The notes beneath the pieces were generated by a model. That model saw nothing but the letters and a program-made list of their open reading frames with translations. It was not told the DNA's origin and did not search any database. Shown here in pieces: positions 55,801 through 64,000 of a stretch of DNA of 64,000 nucleotides. A program made the position numbers and the translations under genes. Source of the stretch: Motacilla alba alba (lineage: Eukaryota; Chordata; Aves; Passeriformes; Motacillidae); contig NC_052034.1 of assembly GCF_015832195.1 (NCBI RefSeq), forward strand, positions 4,985,501-5,049,500, in the 5' to 3' direction. Numbering within the stretch: position 1 is the stretch's first letter; the number at the start of each line of letters is the position of its first letter.

Positions 55801-58800
55801 GCTTTTGGCACCCAGTTAGTTCTCAAGGCTTTTTTTTCAGCTGGCAGCTTGGACCTGCTAAGCTGTGGCCTGGAACAGCTCCCCATCAGGTGATACAAGT
55901 GGAAGTGCTTTGTGCAGGGCCTTGTTTTGTTCTGCCTCTTTAGTACTTAATGATAGCACTTTGGCAGTGTTCAAAGAGGGAAAAAAATGTTTTTCAAGCT
56001 GTTTGGTTGCTGTGCAATCTCTGGATCTACCAGTGCTTGTAACCTCTTTTAATTCTTAATTTATTGAAAGTTTTGCATTGTGGAAGAATAAACTAGGTTA
56101 TGGTCTAGGTCATGCTTCACTTCAATTAGTTCCTCTTTAGTTTATTTCAAGTATTTGCTTTATAAACTCATATGGCACTAATCTGAAAGCTTGCAATAAG
56201 TACCAGTTTTGTGTCTTCCTCTTTATAGCAATCCCTAAAGTAAGACTGGACACCATTTACATTTGTGGAGTGGATGAGATGAGCACCCAGGACATCTTTG
56301 CCTATTTCAAAGAGTATCCTCCTGCTCATATCGAGTGGCTGGATGACACCTCATGTAAGCAAACAGGGGATTTGTAATTCTTACTCTTTTATTTAAACCT
56401 GGTCACAGCTGTATCTCTAAGGGGAAAAAGGAAAATGTCTAAAATTATGTGCTGCCTCCATCTTGACATAAATAATATATCTGAGAGAGGGTGATGGAGC
56501 AGTGCAGTTGGGCAGGTTGGGATGGTTTTGGGTGGAGGAGGAGGAGATTTGTTGCCATATTTGTGTAGTGCATGCTCCAGGAGAAATGGGTGGGTGGAAG
56601 GAGGTGGCAGTTGGGTGTGATTTCCCTAGACTGGAAAAGGAATGTGGGTACACATGGTGAGGGCTGTTTTGGGGAGTGAGATCAAAGGTGGTGGAGAGCT
56701 GTGCTTTCCTCACTGACACTGAAGCCTGTAGAAGAGTTTTTTTGCTACAGAAAATGGAACTGGAATACTCTGAAATTTTCGTGTGGCTACAAGCCTTGTG
56801 CTTGAAATAATAGAGAAATAAATAGGAGCCAGTGCAGGTTTTCCAAGTAGCTGGAAACTTACTGACAAGCATGGCTAAAAGCTGAGAATCAATACCTTCA
56901 TTCTCTGGAGTGACCCTGAAGAAATTCTGCTCCGGTGCAAGACAAAATAGATGGTGACCTTGAAGTCACTGTATATGACAGCTTGAAGTACTGGCACAAG
57001 CTGATAGAAAATGTGAAACCCAATGAGCCCTGGGTGGATAATTACAGTACAGAGCTGCTGGATGGACCTGTGCTGATGCACCAGCTTGGAAATGCACAGC
57101 TTAACTCTATCTGAGACAATCTATGATTGTTTTCTTAAATGCTACATGAGCAAACTCATGTGAAAATTAAGGCTTCAGGGTTGTAACAATACCCAGTTAT
57201 TGTTATTACACATCTTTTTTAATGGTGAATTTTCATGCTGTGTCTGAGTTACCGTGTCAGCTACACTCAGTGAAAAGATCATGAAAAAGCTTTTTCTTTT
57301 CAGCATAGATGTACATCGTGGCAAAACCTTCAGTGTTCCCAACTGAATTACATCTTAAGGTGACTTAGTGCAAAGGTGGATTTAATGTCCTGTGTTTCAA
57401 ACTGATGAACATGAAATGATGAATGTTTTGGAAATTTGGAGATGGGAAGATGAGAAAAAAAAAAAAAGTAGATTTATTAACCAATCATTGAAGTTAATAC
57501 CTGGGTGTTCTTCACCTTGTAATTCTTGTTTGAGAGATTCCCTTGTTTTGGGTCACTGTACAGTCTTCTTAATATCTGAACCCACTCTGCTTAACAGCAG
57601 AACAGAGACATTTGTTGCTGTATTTGTACCTAGTGCAGAAAGCTTTTGTTCACATCCTGTTTCTAAGCAGTTTTAGCTCTTTCAATTACAACATCTAGGA
57701 AATGCTTTTAATTGGCCTAATAAGTTATATTGGTGATGCTTAAGGCACATCCTGCATGACACTGTGAACCTGTGTACTCTATAATTTGTGCAAAGTGCTG
57801 GAGCAGTCTCCTATTTCCCCCTATTTTCCTGCTTTTTGGAAAAGATTAACAGAATTCTGCAGTAGAGTCCAAGGTTCTGTCAATTGCCAAAGGGGAGAAA
57901 GATCCAGGCTTCATTTCTGCCCCCTGCTGCTCCCTTAATCACATTTGTGTGGGAACGCATGGATCCGCTGACCCCAATCCAGTGCCCTGATTTGCTGTTT
58001 CAGGAAGCCTCTCAAATCTATGGTTGTGCATTTCAGTGATTTTGGGGTTTGATCAGCTCTCGTGTTTTGTAATAAGCTGAAAATGGTGTGTCCTTCAGCT
58101 TACCAGGTGTGTTGAAGAATATGACTTTACCTGCAAGAGATCTGATGGCTTTTTCTGTCATTTCTGGATTTTTGTCATTGATTTCCTTCCAGCAAGGCAG
58201 GGGAGATGTGACTGCTTGATGACACCGACTGCATTTGGGTTTTGTGTTTCTCTTTGTCCCAGGTAATGTGGTCTGGCTTGATGAAGTGACAGCAACACGG
58301 GCTCTAATAAATATGAGTTCCCTGCCTGATCAGGAGAAAACAAAGAGCAGAGAAAACAACAAGGAGAAGACAGCTGAAAAAACCAAGAAAGGTAGATTGA
58401 GATATGCAAATACAGCCATCATCTCATTACATCAATGAAACTTTAAACTTGTGCCGGGGTATTGCATAACCTAAATTACTGAAGGAGCTTCTATCATATA
58501 GTTGCAGGTAAATGTATTCTGCCACTTTAAAAAAGGCTTTCATCTTGGAAACCTTTTGAAGAAGCTGCTTCTTAAAAGGTGGGTTGGAGCTAGACCAAAA
58601 GCAGTCATTCAGTCGATACTAAACGTGTTAGCTGAGGCTGGTACTGAGAGCTGGTATTTACAGTGGGCCATGTGCACAGAAATAGCTCAGGGGGATGTGC
58701 CTACAAAGGCAGGCAAAGTGGGCAAAAAGCAGGTGTGAGAAAATGGCCTATTTTTGGAATGCCACAGCTAATTCCCTTTTTGATGCACCACCATCCTTCA

Positions 58801-61800
58801 AGCGTATCCCTCACAGCAGCGTGACAGTGCATCACTTCAGCAGGGTGTGTACAGCTCTAAATTTGGCTGTTATCCTTTTAAGAAAGAAGTTATTAAAAGG
58901 TTGGTTATAAAAAGCAGAGCAGCAAAGGTACACGTCAGTGTCGTGATCAGTCTGGTACCTGACTGCCTTGGTTGTAAATTTATTTTCCTTTTATGTGGAG
59001 AGGTTTAAAATCAGAATTTTGCTACCTGAGGACCGTTTTGCTCGTAGGCTGCTGTGAGTGCTGTGGTTGGAGGTGCTCTATCACATGATAGAGAGGAAAA
59101 AATGTTATATTTATTAACTTTCCCATAGATTTTACTTAAAAATGCTGTGTATGACTTAAATGCAAGTAGGTCTCTCTGTTAGATACCTGCAGCTCTTCCA
59201 AAAGCCTTTCTGGGAAACTGGTGTTTAAGGCTTTGTTAGATTTATGGATTCTTCTAATTCACCCCCTTTTCCTGCTCCTTTTCTCCACAAAGCAGTGGCT
59301 CCTCAGCCATCCACATGACTTGAATTTTGGCCTAATGTTGGTAAAGCATCAAGTAAGACTTGTTAGGAAATTTTTGGAGATGAGGGACATTGCTTAAATG
59401 GAGCATAAACATATCTATTTAATCCTGCTTGCTATGAATTGCATATTATATTATCATTGCACCCCATCTGAAAATAAGAACTGTCATCTGAATTACTCCT
59501 GTTCCTCTGGGAAAGTGGGATATTAGAGAAAGTACAGACTGTTCAATTACATCTTAAGGTGTGAGATCCATACAGATACCCTGGAGTCATCTGGCTTGGT
59601 TACATTCCTTTTTTTAGAAAGGAATTTCAGGGCTGTTTAGACATTTAAGGAAGCAAAAGATTGGTCTGTGCTATGAGAAACTTCTAATTTGTGAGGGAGA
59701 AAAATGCCTGAGTACTCTCCCTGATGGAACTTAATTATTCTGGTTTGAATTTGGGTAATTTGTTTACTTAAATTCTCTCTTTGGTTTCAGTTTGGTTAAT
59801 TGTGCTTTATTCTTTTGACTCAGGAATATTTTCAGGATCTTTTGAACAGTTGCCACTCTCTATTTTAAGTTTTTAAGTCCATTGTTGGATGAGATTTAAG
59901 ATAAGGAACTCTGAAATATAAAAGAGTGGATTTTTTAATCTTAGGCCTATGAAGTACTTTGTGATCTTTGCAAGTGATATTGGCAAATCCCACTTGATAG
60001 CTGTCCATAGTCATTACTTTTTAACAGTATTTAATTTCTTGGGGGCTTTGGAAAATAAAACAGCGTGAATTGTCTTACACTGAGCTAAAAAGAACTGAGA
60101 AATCAAAGCAGCCCACAGTTTTAACAGTTCTGGAAGCATGCACTTATTTTTAGTTATTACACAGCAAAATTAAGTCTCTTAGGTTGTTTTTTCTTTTTCC
60201 TTTTTACTACTCTCTCTAAGCTTTTGATAAATAACCTGTTTTGCACTGTTCCTATTGGATATTTACAGACATTTGAAAAGGAGATGGAGGGAAAGGCTTT
60301 TATGTGCTTTTAGTGCCTTGGCCTTGCTGATCTCTGATTTTGAACACACTAACTCCTGACAGGCAGCGCAGTTTCATTTGCTTTCAAAGAATTAAATTAA
60401 TGATGCACACGTGCTGCTGCAGGCACAGAGCTCTGAATTTCACTGTGCTCCACTTTTCCATGGGCATTCACTGCTTTGATTATTCCCTAGGCTGCTCAGG
60501 AGGAAGGAAAACACCTTCAGGCTGATTTCAGACCATGTAGGTAATCATAAATCAAATGAGGCTGACACACTAAAATGCAGCTTGGTTTTGTTTTGTTTTT
60601 TTTTTTCCCCAATTATTTTCCTTAGAAAAACAGGAGGAAAGCTCTGATGATGAGACAGAAGAAGGAGAGGTTGAGGATGACAATCCCAGTGATGTGGAGG
60701 TCAGTACAGAGGGGAAGTGGAAACTCTGCTGTGGTAGTTCTGCTCTGGCTGGTGTGAAGTTTTCACAGCATTTTAGGTTTCTATTTGCAACTCACAATTT
60801 AATTCTCAAAATGCATTAGGTGGGGAGTGAGAGGGAGTGGTGATAATCCCAATGGAAAGTGCTTTGTGAAAACAGATTTGGGAGAGTTTAAGAATGAGCC
60901 TGGCTTCTCTTTTCTGCTGAGAGGAGGCAATGAAAGAACAGTAATGGAAGGCAGTGACCTTTCAGCAGGGAAAGTGCTTAGAGCCCAGTGGGATTTAGGC
61001 TGCCCATGGGTCTGTGGGAATCAGCACACACAGGGATGTCCTGGCAGCAATTTAATCCTCACTGCCTGAGTGTATAATAGGTGTGATTAGGATTTCCTGT
61101 AGCAGTGGCTCAGTGAACACTCCTACATCATGGGAGTCTGAATTGGAGTTTCTATGAAGCAGCTATAAAGGAAAAAGAAAGGTTTTTAATCATTGTGTGA
61201 GGGCATGAGAACCTGTTAATAAAATAATGTAGATATGAAACAGGAAGAAAATTTTTTTTTTTCAGTGCCCAAGTTTTGCTATTTATTTTCTGCATTTCAG
61301 TCAGTAATATAGAGACATTTGGCAATTACTGGATTTAATAACCTGAATTAATGTTATGGAGCAAGAGAAGGAAATACTTTAAATTTTCAGGGCAATTTAC
61401 ATTAAAAATTAACATCAGCTTGTCAAGAAAAAAAAGCAGTGTTCATTTGAACATCATTTGAAAAATGACTTTCTTCATAATCACTTGATTGCTGCTCTGT
61501 AAGCAACCCATTTTTGTTCAACAGTCATTTGATTTTTGAGTCCAAAATACCTTTTTTGCCCCCAAAGTTGGATGCCCTCTCCCAAGTAGAAGAGGATTCC
61601 CTCCTGCGTAATGACCTTCGCCCTGCCAATAAACTGGCTAAAGGAAACAAGCTGTTCATGAGATTTGCTACTAAAGGTAAATGACCACCCTGACAAGCAC
61701 CCTGCCTTCACTGCTTGTTGTACTTTTATTTGTTGGCTAATTAATGACTCAAAGTGCCTACTTCTCATTTATAACAGTCTTATAAAATAACCCTTTTTAT

Positions 61801-62971
61801 AAACACTTTAAAAAGACACTTCTTATAAAAGTGTGATTTTTTTTTTGCTAATTGTTAAGGGTTAAAATTTTGCCATAAATCTACATTTCTTGTGTCGATT
61901 ATATCCAGTTCAAGTTCAAATTGTATGAAAATTATTGTACCTGGAAGTTGTAGCTTGGTCTCAGGGCATTCTTCCCAATCCCATGGAATAGGAATGATGC
62001 CTTTTTCCAGAAGTAAATTCCATGTTTTATAAATATGGATACAACTGGAGATGCCAATGAGGGATTAGTAAAAATTATTCCTAAAGACTCATTTTATTTA
62101 TGAATAAAATGAAAATCCCTATAATTTCTGGACCATGCAGGTAGTGGCACATTCATTAAGAAAAGAAAGGTGATGAGGAAGGTGAGTGGAAACTCCAGCA
62201 GTGACAGGGGGATGTAATGCCCTGCTAAGCTGATCTCTAGAAACCCAGTCTCCCTGGAATTAAGTTTCTAGACACAAATAAAGCTGTGGTGGTAGGAGAA
62301 ATTCCAGAGGTGTAAGCAAAATTGAATCCTTCGTGGAGGAGGGTGAAGTAATTCTGATTTTAAGGCACACTCAGTCTCACTCTGTCTCTGGATGGTTATT
62401 TACTTTTATGCTGTGCTGTAAGTTATACTCTAAGAGGAAAAAATTCCTGTAATTTATGTTTTTTGCAGATGACAAAAAGGAGCTGGGAGCTGCAAGGAGA
62501 AGCCAGTATTACATGAAATATGGCAATCCAAATTATGGAGGCATGAAAGGAATTCTTAGCAATTCTTGGTGAGTGTTAGGACAGAGGAATTGGAACATTG
62601 CAGGTATTTGGACAAGCTAATCTAAAACTGTTTTAATTTGTGGATTTTCTGTTGAGTTTAGGTAGATGCTTCAGTGTAAATAATGTTTTTGCAATGTGAG
62701 TGTGAATTATAACATGAAAGCAAAGTTTCTATTCAGACCAGCTCTGACATAAACATGCCTGCTGTTAAAGTAGGTGATAACTGCACATCCTTCATCCAGC
62801 ATTTAGGGGTCATGGATGAGCCATAATTCCTGTGCCAGGAATGTCACCTGTCTCTGGTTTTCAGGAAGAGGAGGTACCATTCCCGGAGGATCCACCGGGA
62901 TGTGATCAAGAAGAGGACTCTGATTGGGGACGATGTGGGCTTGACTCCCCCCTACAAACACCGGCACTCAG
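52684..62971 (+). CDS. NCBP3: NCBP3, nuclear cap-binding protein subunit 3, 5' part (nine coding exons)
   Basis: Exons 52684-52836, 54421-54486, 55234-55339, 56229-56354, 58263-58391, 60626-60699, 61568-61676, 62469-62568 and 62865-62971 join in frame (all GT-AG) into 323 residues plus one base of the next codon. The rest, about half the protein, lies beyond the window. NCBP3 (formerly C17orf85) binds the mRNA 5' cap and, with NCBP1, supports mRNA processing and export in the nucleus. The protein opens MAAVRGLRISVKAEA, then has the acidic MEVEEGELE motif and RRSLRELIP. An RRM-like domain covers about 110-170, with IYICGVDEMST and the cap-binding WLDD motif at 145-148. A charged acidic stretch (about 196-218) follows, then LRPANKLAKGNKLFMRFATK and the conserved SQYYMKYGNPNYGGMKGILS. 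The N-terminus is about ten residues shorter than I recall for human. Confidence 0.96.
52837..54420 (+). other. NCBP3: NCBP3 intron 1
   Basis: A 1.6 kb intron. Its first 50 bases contain a G-quadruplex-type motif (52841-52867); the CpG island fades after about 53.1 kb. Nothing else is recognised. Confidence 0.85.
54421..54486 (+). CDS. NCBP3: NCBP3 coding exon 2
   Basis: Twenty-two codons, DTSRRYENKAGSFITGIDVT then SK; acceptor GTTTCAG, donor GTAATT. Confidence 0.96.
54487..56228 (+). other. NCBP3: NCBP3 introns 2 and 3 around exon 3
   Basis: Intron 2 (54487-55233) and intron 3 (55340-56228) are plain AT-rich sequence; no element recognised. Confidence 0.85.
55234..55339 (+). CDS. NCBP3: NCBP3 coding exon 3
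   Basis: EAIEKKEQRAKRFHFRAEVN through ALDRDMMKK, ending one base into alanine; acceptor TTGCAG, donor GTACAA. Confidence 0.96.
56229..56354 (+). CDS. NCBP3: NCBP3 coding exon 4 (RRM with WLDD motif)
   Basis: IPKVRLDTIYICGVDEMSTQ through AHIEWLDDTSC; acceptor TTTATAG, donor GTAAGC. Encodes the first RRM strand and the cap-binding WLDD. Confidence 0.97.
56355..60625 (+). other. NCBP3: NCBP3 introns 4 and 5 around exon 5
   Basis: Intron 4 (56355-58262) and intron 5 (58392-60625). No repeat family or gene recognised; intron 5 ends in a strong T-rich pyrimidine tract. Confidence 0.85.
58263..58391 (+). CDS. NCBP3: NCBP3 coding exon 5
   Basis: NVVWLDEVTATRALINMSSL then a lysine/glutamate-rich stretch; acceptor TCCCAG, donor GTAGAT. 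Confidence 0.96.
60626..60699 (+). CDS. NCBP3: NCBP3 coding exon 6 (acidic region)
   Basis: KQEESSDDETEEGEVEDDNP then SDVE; acceptor TCCTTAG preceded by a T-run, donor GTCAGT. Confidence 0.94.
61568..61676 (+). CDS. NCBP3: NCBP3 coding exon 7
   Basis: LDALSQVEEDSLLRNDLRPA through FMRFATK; acceptor CCCAAAG, donor GTAAAT. Confidence 0.96.
62469..62568 (+). CDS. NCBP3: NCBP3 coding exon 8
   Basis: DKKELGAARRSQYYMKYGNP through GILSNS, ending two bases into tryptophan; acceptor TTTGCAG, donor GTGAGT. Confidence 0.97.
62865..62971 (+). CDS. NCBP3: NCBP3 coding exon 9 (last in window)
   Basis: KRRYHSRRIHRDVIKKRTLI through YKHRHS, ending one base into a glycine; acceptor TTTTCAG, donor GTACTG. A G-rich minisatellite begins at once after the donor. 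Confidence 0.96.
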
Positions 62972-64000
62972 GTACTGGGGGACACTGGGACAGCCCTGGG
63001 GGACACTGGGACAGCCCTGGGGGGACACTGGGACATGGAGGGCTGGGCAGGATCTGGAGTAGTGCCTCAGCAATCCCATGGGATGTGTGGAAGTTTTCTT
63101 AAAAAAATAAATCTGAATCCCATTTGAAGAGTTTACAGGAAATTCCTGAGGTGGAAGCTTCATTCTGCTCGTTGCTTCCCAAAACAGATGTTGCTTTTTA
63201 TGTGACATTTTTCTTTTATAAAATTTAGGGCATGGGGACTGTGGCATCACAGGCCAAAAGAAGGGATGAATGATTTCTTCTTGAAAATTTGTCATGCTTG
63301 CTAAGTCAATTCTCCCGATCTCTAAATGCAGAACGATAGATGTGAAAATTCTGTTAATTAGGCTGGAATATCTTCATCTGCTACCTAAGGTAGAAAAATA
63401 ATGGGTACAAAAACCTGGCATGAGACAAGTGCAGTGTGATTGGCCTGTTAAAAACACAGCCACGGATGTGACAAACCTGACAGAAGATTTTCCATGTTGG
63501 TTGTGTAGTTCTGTCTGAAGAGATGTCTGAGTGCTGGTGATGACTAAATTGAGATTGTTTCTATTTAAATCAGTGTCTGTGATGAATTCATTATAATGAC
63601 GCCTGTGTTCTTTCTGGCATTGCTGCTTGCAGGACTTGAAGGGATTTTTGCAGAGCCAGCAGCTGGCACATTAAGCCCTGGAAGATCCTGGGAATTGTGC
63701 TTAGCTCAGGAAGGAAGAACTGCACCTTCTACAAGAGGCAGTTGCACTTTAATTACTCTGTCCAGCTTTGTGCTTGGCCAGCCTCTGAGGGATGAACACC
63801 AGGGACATTCTGTCCTGTAGCAGTTTTATGCCACTTATTGATTCCAGTTAAAATATTTGGCAAAATATTCTCTCTTTAAGAGGAGAGAACTAAAAGAACT
63901 TCAGACTGACCTGTAGGGATCATTAATCACAGGGAGGTGATTTTCCTTTAGGTTTGATTTTCAAGTACTTTATTAAACCCAGTCGATCAGAACGAGTTCA
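62972..64000 (+). other. NCBP3: NCBP3 intron 9, running off the window
   Basis: The expected next exon (beginning leucine-valine-asparagine after the split glycine) is not found before the window end. The intron begins with a short minisatellite. Confidence 0.8.
62976..63037. repeat. 21-22 bp minisatellite at the NCBP3 exon 9 donor
   Basis: GACACTGGGACAGCCCTGGG recurs at 62981, 63002 and (partly) 63024, nearly three copies, starting four bases after the exon 9 splice donor. Confidence 0.88.

Larger units (their letters stand above)
60700..62864 (+). other. NCBP3: NCBP3 introns 6 to 8
   Basis: Introns 60700-61567, 61677-62468 and 62569-62864 between exons 6 to 9. Nothing beyond splice sites is seen. 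Confidence 0.85.

Noticed and set aside
63632..63820. Possible next NCBP3 exon after GCTTGCAG at 63632
   Set aside because: The phase would fit, but the translation has no likeness to the expected segment after YKHRHSG.

Overview
This is a 64 kb piece of a vertebrate nuclear chromosome, most likely avian and plausibly a songbird. The evidence is intron-rich genes with GT-AG splice sites, CpG-rich promoters, several CR1 retrotransposon fragments (the main avian LINE), and a CRK protein with the bird-type glycine/alanine/arginine-rich SH2 loop. It is not chicken as far as I recall the chicken CRK sequence. 'Songbird' is an inference.

Layout. 1-720 is a 223-bp higher-order minisatellite inside a MYO1C intron. 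738-4420 holds the last eight coding exons of MYO1C (+), the end of the tail-homology-1 lipid-binding domain, with a 3'UTR to about 5.82 kb. 6.2-27.2 kb is YWHAE (14-3-3 epsilon, -), complete in six coding exons over 20 kb, tail to tail with MYO1C. 27.4-27.95 kb is a 31-bp minisatellite just upstream of the YWHAE CpG-island promoter. 30.5-47.4 kb is CRK (-), complete in three coding exons with a roughly 3 kb 3'UTR. It retains the internal splice donor that makes the short CRK-I isoform. 47.58-47.93 kb is an 18-copy GC-rich array behind the CRK promoter, followed by two CR1 pieces in opposite orientation. 52.68-64 kb is the 5' half of NCBP3 (+), nine coding exons, running off the right edge.

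How the genes relate. They are four independent housekeeping or signalling genes, not an operon. MYO1C is a membrane-linked actin motor, YWHAE a phosphoserine/threonine-binding dimer, CRK an SH2/SH3 adaptor, and NCBP3 an mRNA cap-binding and export factor. The gene order is informative: in human 17p13.3 it is YWHAE-CRK-MYO1C, all on one strand, while here the YWHAE-CRK pair is flipped relative to MYO1C and NCBP3 lies beyond CRK.

I found no previously undescribed system. The points most worth a second look are the gene-order change, the tandem arrays next to splice sites and promoters, the conserved CRK-I splice choice, and the promoter motif clusters. All long reading frames in the arrays are artefacts of repeats without stop codons.
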